DNA from: Bacillus gaemokensis
Lineage (GTDB): Bacteria > Bacillota > Bacilli > Bacillales > Bacillaceae_G
NCBI RefSeq assembly: GCF_001590835.1
Contig: NZ_LTAQ01000001.1
Coordinates: 483,989-547,988 of the forward strand
Length of the DNA: 64,000 nucleotides
Reading direction: 5' to 3'
Shown: one piece after another, positions 9,352-17,189 of the stretch
How positions within the stretch are numbered: the first letter of the stretch is position 1
Layout of the letters: each line of letters opens with the position of its first letter
Notes under the pieces: model-generated
The model's database searches: none
The model's input: only the letters and a program-made list of their open reading frames with translations
What the model was told of the DNA's origin: nothing
Position numbers and translations under genes: made by a program

Positions 9352-9594
9352 CTAATCTCGCCTCATCATCCTTTTGATAGACATATTTCCAATTCCATAT
9401 CGTCCCCATTTATATTTTCTTTTCTCTTCATCCATTTCAAGTTTTTTATTTGGATAACGTTGCTGTATCACTTTTTTTGCAGGTTTTGTCAAACGATGCT
9501 GTATCAATTCGAATGACAAATTCGGCAAAGGTAAATCTTTTAAAGCATGATACAGTCGTTCAAAATAAACGAGCTTTGGCATAAATGGCTTCAT
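9352..9594 (-). CDS. Hypothetical basic protein, 80 residues
   Basis: The second of two close ATG codons (9594) fits the AGGGAGGG ribosome site with 7-base spacing. The protein is very rich in Lys/Arg with no membrane helix or signal peptide. I do not recognise it. Its start is divergent from the padR promoter region, so the PadR operators at 9655-9721 could also affect it. Confidence 0.55.
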   Translation of the reverse strand: MKPFMPKLVYFERLYHALKDLPLPNLSFELIQHRLTKPAKKVIQQRYPNKKLEMDEEKRKYKWGRYGIGNMSIKRMMRRD

Positions 9595-9654
9595 ACTCAT
9601 TCCCTCCCTACTTCTAGGATGAACAATAACAAAGCTGTTCAAAGTTTTCCACTT

Positions 9655-9679
9655 CAGTAACTTGCGTAGCAAGTTACTG
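9655..9679. promoter_or_regulatory. PadR operator candidate, copy 1
   Basis: Perfect inverted repeat CAGTAACTTGC-GTA-GCAAGTTACTG (11-bp arms). It covers the -35 hexamer of the padR promoter (TTGCGT at 9662-9667). A second copy lies at 9703-9721. Confidence 0.75.
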
Positions 9680-9690
9680 AATGTTATAAT
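9662..9690 (+). promoter_or_regulatory. Sigma-A type promoter of the padR operon
   Basis: TTGCGT at 9662-9667, 17-base spacer, then a perfect TATAAT at 9685-9690. The -35 is inside operator copy 1 and the likely transcription start is next to copy 2. Confidence 0.7.
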
Positions 9691-9702
9691 TTGGATAACA
9701 AC

Positions 9703-9721
9703 TACCTTGCACAGCAAGTTA
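9703..9721. promoter_or_regulatory. PadR operator candidate, copy 2
   Basis: TACCTTGC-ACA-GCAAGTTA, the same half-site as copy 1 with one mismatch in the left arm. It lies between the -10 and the padR start codon at 9745, a normal place for a repressor site. Centre-to-centre distance to copy 1 is 45 bp. Confidence 0.65.
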
Positions 9722-9744
9722 CCTAAACTGAAGGTGGTGAAATA

Positions 9745-10062
9745 ATGCACAGTCAAATGTTAAAAGGTGTGCTCGAGGGATGCATTTTATATATTATTTC
9801 CCAAGAAGAGGTGTATGGATATGAACTAAGTACGAAATTAAATAAACATGGCTTTACATTCGTAAGTGAAGGCAGCATCTATCCCCTCTTGCTACGAATG
9901 CAAAAAGAAAAACTCATTGCTGGCACATTAAAAGCTTCAAGCCTTGGGCCAAAGCGCAAATATTATCATGTAACAGATAAAGGATTTGAACAGCTAGAAG
10001 AATTTAAAAAAAGCTGGGGAATGGTCTCGACGACAGTTAATCATTTATTACAAGGAGAGTGA
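9745..10062 (+). CDS. PadR family transcriptional regulator
   Basis: 105 residues, the short PadR form. The winged helix-turn-helix covers most of the protein: LKGVLEGCILYIISQEEVYG, a recognition region FVSEGSIYPLLLRMQKE, and a wing ending KYYHVTDKGFEQLEEF. PadR repressors usually control the adjacent membrane genes and themselves. The following gene starts 6 bases after the stop, and the ribosome site is inside padR, so the three genes 9745-11431 form an operon. Confidence 0.92.
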   Translation: MHSQMLKGVLEGCILYIISQEEVYGYELSTKLNKHGFTFVSEGSIYPLLLRMQKEKLIAGTLKASSLGPKRKYYHVTDKGFEQLEEFKKSWGMVSTTVNHLLQGE

Positions 10063-10067
10063 GAAGC

Positions 10068-10739
10068 ATGAAAGCTAAAGACATGATTGAATTAAACAAT
10101 AAAAAACGCAAATTATTGACCGAAGAAAATGAAGCTGCTTATGGGGATATGCTAGTGTATATTCGATTAGCTAATATTCCAGAACAGCAAGTAGAAGAAC
10201 TACTGCTAGAAATTTTAGATCACCTACTTGATGCACAAGAAGAAAATAAAAATGCTTATGATATTTTCGGACACAACTTACAATCTTACTGTGACGAAAT
10301 TATCGCCGCTCTTCCAAAACAAAATAAATGGCAGCAAATAGCCACACCAACCTTTATGAGCAGTTATTTACTTGCTATATTTTTCGCTATCAATTCTCTT
10401 GCTGCTTTTATTTTGCCCTTCTTCTCCGACAACGAACGCTTTCAATCTGTACATGTAAATTTTATATTTGTGTTTGTAATAATTATTGCTATACATCTTG
10501 TCATTCGTTTTGTATTTGACTTTATCAAAGGAGATTTATTCAACACCCCTATGAGCAATTGGCAGTGCATAAAAACATTCATTTTTCAACAAAGCCCGTG
10601 GTTTATACTCATTGTCATTTCCCTATTTTTTATAGACCATCCGTTTTTAAATTATCAACTTTCCCCATGGATCGGTGCATTGCTTGCTATTGCTTTTTAT
10701 CTTGTTTATAAAATTTTTTATAGACGAATTAATTTTTAA
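10068..10739 (+). CDS. PadR-associated membrane protein (DUF1129/HAAS-like), copy 1
   Basis: 223 residues; the ATG at 10068 fits GGAGAG 8 bases upstream. The N-terminal third is a soluble helical domain (KKRKLLTEENEAAYGDMLVYIR and VEELLLEILDHLLDAQEENK) like domains often encoded next to PadR regulators. Four hydrophobic helices follow (about 92-115, 125-150, 175-190 and 198-215). Function unknown. The following gene is a clear paralog of equal length. Confidence 0.75.
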   Translation: MKAKDMIELNNKKRKLLTEENEAAYGDMLVYIRLANIPEQQVEELLLEILDHLLDAQEENKNAYDIFGHNLQSYCDEIIAALPKQNKWQQIATPTFMSSYLLAIFFAINSLAAFILPFFSDNERFQSVHVNFIFVFVIIIAIHLVIRFVFDFIKGDLFNTPMSNWQCIKTFIFQQSPWFILIVISLFFIDHPFLNYQLSPWIGALLAIAFYLVYKIFYRRINF

Positions 10740-10759
10740 TTGTAAAGGAAGTGAGTGAA

Positions 10760-11431
10760 ATGAACGCAAGAGACTTAGCAAAAATGAATATACAAAAAAG
10801 CGAATCATTAACCGAAGAAAATAAAAAAGTCTATGAAGGAATGCGCATCCATTTAGGATTCGCCAATGTTCCTGAACTTCAGCTTGAAGAATTATTACTT
10901 GAAATCTTAAATCATATGTTAGACGGTCAAAAAGATGAGAAAAATGCTCACGAAATTTTCGGTCCAGATTTAGAAGCGTACTGTAATGAATTAATAGCTT
11001 CTTTACCGAAAAGAAATCATTGGCAAACTATTACAAACTTCATTTTTATGACCAGTATTATGTTTGGGATTTATTTTGCTTTTACAACGGGAACAGCATT
11101 CATTGGATCTTTTTTCATCGAAGATACACGAGTAAGTATAATTCATATCAATTTAATTTATATAGCCGCCGCACTTTGGCTTGCCATTTTCATGTTAAAA
11201 ATAGTCATACGCATTTCTAAACGCGAGGCATTTACAGAAAAACAAACCAAGTATAGAATGAAAATTTTTATATTTTATCAAATTCTATCTTTTGTGATTT
11301 TTTTAGCTCTTGCCTTTCTCATTTTAGATAAGTTTTTATTCTCCTTCCAACTCCAAATTTGGCAAGGGGCAATATTAGCACTCATTTTTTATGCTTTATA
11401 TAAAATTTTGTATCAAAAGGTAAACTTCTAA
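10760..11431 (+). CDS. PadR-associated membrane protein (DUF1129/HAAS-like), copy 2
   Basis: 223 residues, exactly the length of copy 1 and similar along its whole length, with shared segments such as LTEEN, EELLLEIL.H.LD.Q, the IFG..L..YC.E.IA.LPK motif and a Tyr-Lys-Ile-Leu/Phe-Tyr C-terminus. Four hydrophobic helices follow the soluble N-terminus. Equal length and divergence suggest an old tandem duplication and perhaps a heterodimer. AAGGAAG lies 8 bases before the ATG. Confidence 0.75.
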   Translation: MNARDLAKMNIQKSESLTEENKKVYEGMRIHLGFANVPELQLEELLLEILNHMLDGQKDEKNAHEIFGPDLEAYCNELIASLPKRNHWQTITNFIFMTSIMFGIYFAFTTGTAFIGSFFIEDTRVSIIHINLIYIAAALWLAIFMLKIVIRISKREAFTEKQTKYRMKIFIFYQILSFVIFLALAFLILDKFLFSFQLQIWQGAILALIFYALYKILYQKVNF

Positions 11432-11456
11432 CAGCCTCCAAAAAGGCTGTTTTTCT
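11430..11456 (+). terminator. Terminator of the padR operon
   Basis: AACAGCCT / AGGCTGTT hairpin with a 6-base loop followed by TTTTCTT, starting at the stop codon of copy 2. Confidence 0.85.
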
Positions 11457-11528
11457 TCTGTATAATTTTACAAATTGAAAAATTTCATAAAGAAAAAAAG
11501 AAAAATGCAAAATAATTAAAGTTAATTG

Positions 11529-11558
11529 TTGACGTGATGCTTTTATTATCGGTATCAT
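11529..11558 (+). promoter_or_regulatory. Possible promoter of the Pro-rich hypothetical gene
   Basis: TTGACG at 11529-11534, 18-base spacer, TATCAT at 11553-11558, about 74 bases before the start codon. Reasonable sigma-A type match. Confidence 0.45.
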
Positions 11559-11631
11559 ATTTCTTCGTGAGCAATTATTTTTCGTTATACGATTTTTTTA
11601 TTATTACTGAATTTTTGAGAGGGGAAATTTG

Positions 11632-12474
11632 ATGTCACTTAAGAAGAAAACGCAAGTACGCACCGGCAAAATGGTACGTGAACTAATGTTAGCAGATGAA
11701 GATGTAAATGCTTCGCTAATTATGGTATATAGTGAAAACGGTGTAAATGCAGAAATTAAAATCGAGGGCTTAACGCCAAAATGTAACGAAGAATTATTTT
11801 TGAGCGGGAACGTAGATTGGAACAAAAGTGTGATTTATAAAATTGTCGATTTCACTGGAAACGCTGAAGTTGGTAAAGTTACATTAACTGCAATGAACAA
11901 AAACAATGTTTCCCTAGAAATTGAACGCGTTATGTGGAGTAAAGAAAATAAAGAGGCTGTTGAGCAAGAAGTAGCTCCTGTAGAAACTACTCCGAAGAAA
12001 GAAGTAGTCGTAGAAGCACCTAGGGTAGTCACAGCTGCTCCAAAACCTGTTACACGTGTTGAAGAGCCTGTTGTAACTCCTAAGCCTACTCCGGCACCAG
12101 CGCCAAAGCCAGTGCGTTCAGAAACGGTTGTAGCAGCATCTACTCCAGCGCCTGTAAAAAAAGAAATAGCTACTCCAGTTGCAAAGCAAGAAACGGTTAC
12201 GGCTATGCCTACAAAACCGAAACAAACAGCTCCAACTGAAACAAATTCAAAACTACAAGAAAATTATGTGAAGCTTGTGAAAAAGACAATAGAAGTATGT
12301 CAGGATTACGAGCTTGGCATCGACATAGATGATTCTATTGAGAATTTAAAAGAAGAATTACAAAACCAAGGTATTAGCGTTACTTTTGATAAAGAAATTA
12401 TGGATGTTGTAAATCGTCTTCGTTCTTTACAAGACAAGGGAATCAAAGTAGAAAAAGTACTTAATTTATTATAA
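11632..12474 (+). CDS. Hypothetical protein with Pro/Ala/Thr-rich linker, 280 residues
   Basis: GAGGGG is 7 bases before the ATG. There is no signal peptide. An N-terminal folded region (about 1-105, starting with basic LKKKTQVRTGKMVREL) is joined by a low-complexity linker rich in Pro, Ala, Thr, Val and Lys (about 110-210, many PKP, APAP and TP pairs) to a C-terminal helical region (about 211-280). Such linkers resemble those of spore or surface assembly proteins, but I do not recognise the family and assign no function. It stands alone between two terminators. Confidence 0.7.
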   Translation: MSLKKKTQVRTGKMVRELMLADEDVNASLIMVYSENGVNAEIKIEGLTPKCNEELFLSGNVDWNKSVIYKIVDFTGNAEVGKVTLTAMNKNNVSLEIERVMWSKENKEAVEQEVAPVETTPKKEVVVEAPRVVTAAPKPVTRVEEPVVTPKPTPAPAPKPVRSETVVAASTPAPVKKEIATPVAKQETVTAMPTKPKQTAPTETNSKLQENYVKLVKKTIEVCQDYELGIDIDDSIENLKEELQNQGISVTFDKEIMDVVNRLRSLQDKGIKVEKVLNLL

Positions 12475-12478
12475 AGAA

Positions 12479-12517
12479 AATAAGGAGGTGGCAAATGCCA
12501 CCTCCTTATTTTTTATA
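12479..12517. terminator. Bidirectional terminator
   Basis: AATAAGGAGGTGGCA / TGCCACCTCCTTATT arms with a tiny loop, followed by TTTTTT on the plus strand. It ends the gene at 11632-12474 and the convergent lipM. Confidence 0.88.
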
Positions 12518-13342
12518 ATTCCATTCATTACTTTCATACTTTTCTTTTGCTAATGTTTGTACTTCCTGAAGCTGTTCTTCCGTTAATTCATATGGAACAA
12601 GCTCAACATCTAAACCTTTTTCAAATCCAGCATGGAACGCTTCAATCAACTGTTCAATTGTAAACGTGCGATCTGTTAATGCATTGATTGCAACTGCTTT
12701 AGAAGAAAACATGCTCTTCATACGCTCTTTCACTCGCTCATTTGGGAATAAGAATAAATCATACAGCTCATCTAAATCAATTTCTAGTGGAATCGAACCA
12801 TGCTGCAGGATAACTCCTTTTTGACGCGTTTGCGCACTTCCAGCAATTTTTCGTCCTTCAACAACAATTTCATACCAAGACGGTGCATCAAAGCATACAC
12901 CTGAACGTGGATTTTTCAAATTTTCACGATCTGCCTCTGTTTTCGGAACCGCATAATATGCTTCTAATCCTAACGCCTTAAAGCCTTCCAATAACCCTTG
13001 TGATATAATCCGGTAAGCTTCAGTCACTGTTTTTGGCATATTTGGATGATCCTCAGACACGATAACGCTATATGTCAATTCCCTATCATGTAATACACCC
13101 CTACCGCCTGTTTGACGACGGACAAAGCCATATTTTTTTTGATTCACTACGTCCATATTAATATCTTTTTCTACACGCTGGAAATATCCCACTGTTAATG
13201 TTGGCACTTCCCATTCATAAAAACGAATTGTTGGTGGCATTTTCTTTTCACTTTGCCAATTTAACAAGCATTCATCTAACGCCATATTAAATGCCGGTGA
13301 ACATTGACCAGAGTTAATATAACACCATTTTTCTTTTCCCAT
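12506..13342 (-). CDS. lipM: Octanoyltransferase LipM
   Basis: 278 residues from ATG 13342 (start [20 protein letters not shown]), the B. subtilis LipM length. Biotin/lipoate ligase-like fold with [18 protein letters not shown], the catalytic-Cys segment [13 protein letters not shown] and [12 protein letters not shown] with the conserved Lys. LipM moves octanoyl groups from acyl carrier protein to GcvH, the first step of lipoate synthesis. This fits with the glycine cleavage genes in the same region. Upstream GAGGTG is very close to the start. Confidence 0.95.
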   Translation of the reverse strand: MGKEKWCYINSGQCSPAFNMALDECLLNWQSEKKMPPTIRFYEWEVPTLTVGYFQRVEKDINMDVVNQKKYGFVRRQTGGRGVLHDRELTYSVIVSEDHPNMPKTVTEAYRIISQGLLEGFKALGLEAYYAVPKTEADRENLKNPRSGVCFDAPSWYEIVVEGRKIAGSAQTRQKGVILQHGSIPLEIDLDELYDLFLFPNERVKERMKSMFSSKAVAINALTDRTFTIEQLIEAFHAGFEKGLDVELVPYELTEEQLQEVQTLAKEKYESNEWNYKK

Positions 13343-13512
13343 CCTGCACCTCATATAACCAATTATTTTTCACAGTCTCTAGTCTATCAAATTCGACAAA
13401 ATTTGTGAAAGAATACGAAATTTCTTCTTATCACCGCATGAATCTGTTGCATAAATACATATGGGCATTATAATATTGAAAGTAGGATAAGAAAAAAGGG
13501 AGCGATAGAATC

Positions 13513-13896
13513 GTGTCAACAAATTTGATTATTATACTAGCCGTAATCGTAGCATTCATCGGCTACTCTGCATGGATGTTTTTCTATCAGAAGAGATTAA
13601 TTAAAACACTTTCAGAAGAAGAATTTCGCGCTGGTTACCGTAAAGCACAACTTATCGATATTCGTGAAGCTGATGAATTTAACGCGGGGCATATTTTAGG
13701 TGCTCGTAACATTCCATTATCACAAATCCGTCTTCGTTACAAAGAGCTTCGCCTGGACCAACCGGTTTATTTATATTGTCAAAGTGGCTTCCGTACAGGT
13801 CGTGCAGCTCAATATTTAAAAAAACAAGGTTACAAAGATTTCTACCAACTACAAGGTGGCTTTAAATCTTGGACAGGTAAAATTAAAAAGAAATAA
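13513..13896 (+). CDS. yqhL: Rhodanese-like domain protein YqhL
   Basis: 127 residues. An N-terminal transmembrane anchor (about 4-24) is followed by a rhodanese domain with the active-site loop YCQSGFRTGRA (catalytic Cys) and the GGFKSWTGKIKKK end. It is likely a membrane-tethered single-domain sulfurtransferase or persulfide carrier. GTG start after AAAAGGGAGCG. Divergent from lipM, as in B. subtilis. Confidence 0.92.
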   Translation: MSTNLIIILAVIVAFIGYSAWMFFYQKRLIKTLSEEEFRAGYRKAQLIDIREADEFNAGHILGARNIPLSQIRLRYKELRLDQPVYLYCQSGFRTGRAAQYLKKQGYKDFYQLQGGFKSWTGKIKKK

Positions 13897-13902
13897 CATG
13901 CT

Positions 13903-13937
13903 AAAGAACTAGCTTGATTTTCCAGCTAGTTCTTTTC
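13903..13937. terminator. Bidirectional terminator yqhL / lipoprotein
   Basis: AAAGAACTAGCT / AGCTAGTTCTTT arms with a 9-base loop, then CTTTT-like runs on both strands; it overlaps the stop of the convergent lipoprotein gene. Confidence 0.82.
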
Positions 13938-14495
13938 TTCCATATTGTTAGCAATATATAATAAATTTTGTTTTACTACTTCTTCATCTCGTGATTCCAC
14001 ATTACGATACAACAACTGGTACTCTAGCCCTTTCTCTTTCCAAATGAGCGTTGCAAATTCTTCCCCACGCTCCCACTCGTCCCTATTTTTGAAATAAGCG
14101 GCTGCACCATTATTCAATTTCCGTTGTTCCTGAAATCGATTTTGTTCCACAATGCTCGGAAAGCTGTAGGAAAAATTAGCTACCGTTAGTTCTACATAAT
14201 CTTTCCGCCCTTTTTCCTGTTGCTTATATTTAATCGTTAAGACAGCTTTCTGTTTACCAATCGCTCTCGCGTCTGCTTTCACATCACGCACACTTTCGTA
14301 CGGTAAAAATGTTGGAGATTTAAATGGAGCGGGAAAATATTTATTTGCATCCTTTAGCGAAATAGAATCAGATACTCGATCCACAGTTGCATCTGCATTT
14401 CCCACAAATTGTTTTTCTTCTTTTATCGTCTGCTGGAAAGAACATGCGCTAAGTAAAACACTAGAAAACACGAAACAAACGATCCTTTTTTTCAA
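13926..14495 (-). CDS. Putative lipoprotein, 189 residues
   Basis: The signal peptide MKKRIVCFVFSSVLLSAC contains a lipobox (LSAC, Cys18), so the mature protein should be lipid-anchored outside the membrane. The mature part is charged and soluble, with a segment (DYVELTVANFSYSFPS) like the DUF4367-type beta domain of Bacillus lipoproteins. No enzymatic motif is seen. Upstream 14496-14799 separates it from the divergent LacI regulator. Confidence 0.78.
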   Translation of the reverse strand: MKKRIVCFVFSSVLLSACSFQQTIKEEKQFVGNADATVDRVSDSISLKDANKYFPAPFKSPTFLPYESVRDVKADARAIGKQKAVLTIKYKQQEKGRKDYVELTVANFSYSFPSIVEQNRFQEQRKLNNGAAAYFKNRDEWERGEEFATLIWKEKGLEYQLLYRNVESRDEEVVKQNLLYIANNMEEKN

Positions 14496-14715
14496 TTTGT
14501 TTCCGCCCCTTCATGCCGCTCTCTTAACGAACAAAGCGTTTATATGTTGTTCATATTCGCTTCGCCTGTTCACTCTCCCTTTGAAGACTTTCCACGTTAT
14601 TCTCACACATTTTGACATAGCGCATCTTTTTAGACAAAAAAAGACTTCTGCTACTCTTACGCCCAAGTGAAAAGGTTACGCGAATAACAGAACGCCTTAT
14701 TTATACCATAGATTG

Positions 14716-14729
14716 TGAAAAGCTTTTCA
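14716..14729. promoter_or_regulatory. Palindromic operator candidate upstream of the LacI-type gene
   Basis: Perfect 14-bp palindrome TGAAAAGCTTTTCA, of the size and composition of LacI/GalR family operators but with GC instead of the usual central CG. It is 70 bases before the regulator start and may act on it or on the divergent lipoprotein gene. Confidence 0.45.
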
Positions 14730-14799
14730 GGTCAAGCCTTTTTCAGTATTTTTCCATTCTTGCCAATTTGCCTTTATAATGTATTAAGAGGTGATACAT

Positions 14800-15777
14800 A
14801 TGGCGAATATAAAACAAATTGCGCAAGCAGCTGGTGTATCCATAACGACGGTTTCGCGCGTGCTAAATGACCATCCTTATGTAAGTGATGAAAAACGAAA
14901 ACGCGTTTTAGATGCTATTGCAGAATTAAATTATGCCAAAAATATAAATGCGGTTCATTTAATCAAAGGAAAGACATTCACAATTGGTGTCATGCTTCCT
15001 TTTATCAACTTACCCTACTTTAGTACGATTATTGAAGGGATTGGGAATGAAGCATTAGCTGCTGGCTATCACATTAATCTCTGTCAAACAAATTACGATA
15101 GCAAAGAGGAAATTCGCGTTTTAGAAATGATGAAGATGAAGCAATTTGATGGCATGATTATTTGCTCCCGTACGAGCTCCTGGGAAGCTATTGAATCCTA
15201 CGCTAAATTTGCCCCTATTATTTCTTGCGAAAAAATGAAGCACCCATTTATCTCATCTGTTTATGTTGATCACTACGAAGGATTTCGCATCGGTACAGAA
15301 TATTTACTGCGTAAAGGCCATGAGCGTATTGGTGTTTGTTTAGCAAGACAAACAAGCGTGAATACAAAGCAACGCGAAAAAGCATTTGCTGACACTCTTC
15401 ATACCGCTAAAAAACAAATACAGCCAGAGTGGATGTTTTATCAATGCTACAATATGCAAGATGGTGCAAAAGTTTTGCACAGCATTCTAAAAATGACAGA
15501 GCGTCCAACTGCTATATTTGCTGCTAATGATCAAGTGGCTGCTGGCTTACTAACTGAAGCAAGAAAACAAGGACTACGTGTGCCAGAAGATTTAGCCATT
15601 CTCGGTTTTGATAATCATGAAATTTCAGGAGCATTAGAGATTACAACAATTGAACATCCAGGCTTAACAATGGGAGCAGGTGCCTTTTCTTTATTTTATA
15701 AACAAATACAGAACGAACAAATTATAGGCCACTCAGAAGAACTCCCTTTCCATTTAATTGAAAGACAAACTGTTTAA
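14800..15777 (+). CDS. LacI family transcriptional regulator
   Basis: 325 residues from the ATG preceded by AGAGGTGAT. The helix-turn-helix IKQIAQAAGVSITTVSRVLN is at 4-23, and a hinge and periplasmic-binding-protein-like sensor domain fill residues 60-325 (IIEGIGNEALAAGYHINLC, AAGLLTEARKQGL, ILGFDNHEISG). It binds a sugar-type effector by family analogy. No sugar genes adjoin it, so the regulon is unknown. A TATAAT is at 14775-14780. Confidence 0.9.
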   Translation: MANIKQIAQAAGVSITTVSRVLNDHPYVSDEKRKRVLDAIAELNYAKNINAVHLIKGKTFTIGVMLPFINLPYFSTIIEGIGNEALAAGYHINLCQTNYDSKEEIRVLEMMKMKQFDGMIICSRTSSWEAIESYAKFAPIISCEKMKHPFISSVYVDHYEGFRIGTEYLLRKGHERIGVCLARQTSVNTKQREKAFADTLHTAKKQIQPEWMFYQCYNMQDGAKVLHSILKMTERPTAIFAANDQVAAGLLTEARKQGLRVPEDLAILGFDNHEISGALEITTIEHPGLTMGAGAFSLFYKQIQNEQIIGHSEELPFHLIERQTV

Positions 15778-15819
15778 AGAGTACCAAATGAGGTACTCCT
15801 TTTTAGTTCATCTAACTTA

Positions 15820-15848
15820 TTGACTTTATTTTTACTATCTTTTATAAT
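15820..15848 (+). promoter_or_regulatory. Promoter of the tetR gene
   Basis: TTGACT at 15820-15825, 17-base spacer, TATAAT at 15843-15848: a near-consensus sigma-A promoter immediately upstream of operator copy 1. Confidence 0.8.
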
Positions 15849-15850
15849 AA

Positions 15851-15868
15851 ACCTAACAAACGGTAGGT
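15851..15868. promoter_or_regulatory. TetR operator candidate, copy 1
   Basis: ACCTAAC-AAAC-GGTAGGT, an imperfect palindrome covering the likely transcription start of tetR. The same half-sites and spacing recur at 16494-16511 before the SMR genes. Confidence 0.7.
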
Positions 15869-15879
15869 AGGGGATGGAG

Positions 15880-16455
15880 ATGACAGCAAACCGCATTAAA
15901 GCTGTAGCACTTTCTCATTTCGCACGCTACGGCTATGAAGGGACTTCATTAGCAAATATTGCTCAAGAGGTCGGGATTAAAAAACCATCGATTTACGCAC
16001 ACTTTAAAGGAAAAGAAGAATTATATTTCATCTGCTTAGAAGCAGCCCTGCAAAAAGATTTACAGTGCTTTACAGATGATATAGAACTCTTTTCAGAATC
16101 ATCTACTGAAGTCTTACTCGTAAATTTATTAAAAGGTTACGCAAAACGATTTGGCGAAAGTGAAGAATCAATGTTTTGGTTACGCACTTCTTATTTTCCA
16201 CCTGATGCATTTCGCGAACAAATTATCGAAAAAGCAAATGCTCACATTGAAAATATTGGAAAACTTTTATTTCCTGTATTTAAACGAGCAAATGAACAAG
16301 GTGAACTGCATAACATTGAAATAACAGACGCTTTAGAGGCTTATCTATGCTTACTGGATGGCCTTATGGTTGAACTATTATACGCAGGTTTAAATCGCTT
16401 TGAGACCCGCTTAAACGCCTCTTGGAAAGTATTTTGGCGCGGCCTTTCAAACTGA
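15880..16455 (+). CDS. TetR family transcriptional regulator of the SMR pair
   Basis: 191 residues. ATG 15880 is favoured over ATG 15874 because AGGGG is 6 bases upstream of it. The N-terminal helix-turn-helix (ANIAQEVGIKKPSIYAHFKGKEELY) is followed by a helical ligand domain with hydrophobic C-terminus. TetR regulators next to SMR transporters usually repress the efflux genes until a cationic compound binds. Two copies of a shared palindrome, one before this gene and one before the SMR genes, support autoregulation and control of the pair. Confidence 0.9.
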   Translation: MTANRIKAVALSHFARYGYEGTSLANIAQEVGIKKPSIYAHFKGKEELYFICLEAALQKDLQCFTDDIELFSESSTEVLLVNLLKGYAKRFGESEESMFWLRTSYFPPDAFREQIIEKANAHIENIGKLLFPVFKRANEQGELHNIEITDALEAYLCLLDGLMVELLYAGLNRFETRLNASWKVFWRGLSN

Positions 16456-16484
16456 CGGATTGCAAATAGCAATGCGTCGTTTTT
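16454..16484 (+). terminator. Terminator-like hairpin between tetR and the SMR genes
   Basis: GACGGATTGC / GCAATGCGTC arms (one mismatch, 5-base loop) followed by GTTTTTC. It begins at the tetR stop codon and precedes operator copy 2, so it may end the tetR transcript or attenuate read-through. Confidence 0.6.
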
Positions 16485-16493
16485 CAACCCTTT

Positions 16494-16511
16494 ACCTAAC
16501 GACTGGTAGGA
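16494..16511. promoter_or_regulatory. TetR operator candidate, copy 2
   Basis: ACCTAAC-GACT-GGTAGGA, matching copy 1 in both half-sites and in the 4-base spacer; 15 bases before the first SMR start codon. Confidence 0.65.
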
Positions 16512-16525
16512 AGGAGAGACAATAT

Positions 16526-16858
16526 ATGGCATGGTTTTATGTAATTTTAGCTGGTATGATTGAAATTTTTTGGGTGATCGGACTAAAGCACGCATCAACA
16601 CCTCTTGAATGGATTGGTGTTGCCCTTATAATCGCAATTAGTTTCGCCCTCTTGTTTAAAGCTTATAAAGACTTACCCGTTGGAACTGTATACGCTGTTT
16701 TTACGGGAATCGGAGCTGGTGGAATCGTTCTTACAGAAATCTTCATTTTCGGGGAGCCTTTTTCCATTACAAAAATCTTATTTATCGGTTTAATCTTCTT
16801 TGGCGTTATTGGATTGAAACGAGTAACGGGTGAGCAAGAAGAGAAGGAGGCCGCATAA
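16526..16858 (+). CDS. SMR family multidrug efflux subunit (YkkC-like)
   Basis: 110 residues from the ATG after AAGGAGAG. Four transmembrane helices with the essential Glu13 in helix 1 (LAGMIEIFWV) and the GTVYAVFTGIGAGG segment in helix 3. SMR proteins are proton/cation antiporters that export quaternary ammonium compounds, guanidinium or drugs. The two-gene heterodimer layout with the next gene is like YkkC-YkkD. Unlike ykkCD, no guanidine riboswitch is seen; control appears to be by the upstream TetR. Confidence 0.9.
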   Translation: MAWFYVILAGMIEIFWVIGLKHASTPLEWIGVALIIAISFALLFKAYKDLPVGTVYAVFTGIGAGGIVLTEIFIFGEPFSITKILFIGLIFFGVIGLKRVTGEQEEKEAA

Positions 16859-16859
16859 A

Positions 16860-17174
16860 ATGGCATGGGTATTTTTAATTATTGCTGGTATTTGTGAAAT
16901 CGTTGGTGTACTGTTTATGAAGATAGCTAACGAAAAGAAAGGCTGGGCACCAAAACTTATTTTAATCGCCAACTTTGGCGTAAGCTTCTTTTTCTTATCA
17001 CTTGCAATGGACTCATTACCGATGGGAACAGCTTACGCAATTTGGACCGGAATCGGAACTGCGGGAAGTGCCCTTCTAGGTATTCTTATATTCCGTGAAT
17101 CAGCTGATTGGCGTCGCCTTGCCTTCTTAAGCTGCATTCTATGCGGTGCAGTTGGCTTAAAATTATTAAGCTAA
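16860..17174 (+). CDS. SMR family multidrug efflux subunit (YkkD-like)
   Basis: 104 residues; start ATG 16860 follows GGAGG located inside the end of the previous gene, 1 base after its stop. Four transmembrane helices, Glu13 in IIAGICEIVGV and GTAYAIWTGIGTAG in helix 3. It is likely the partner of the upstream SMR subunit, inserted in the opposite orientation, as paired SMR proteins are; unequal Lys/Arg distribution in loops is compatible with that but was not quantified. Confidence 0.9.
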   Translation: MAWVFLIIAGICEIVGVLFMKIANEKKGWAPKLILIANFGVSFFFLSLAMDSLPMGTAYAIWTGIGTAGSALLGILIFRESADWRRLAFLSCILCGAVGLKLLS

Positions 17175-17189
17175 TATGAGGTGAGTGTC

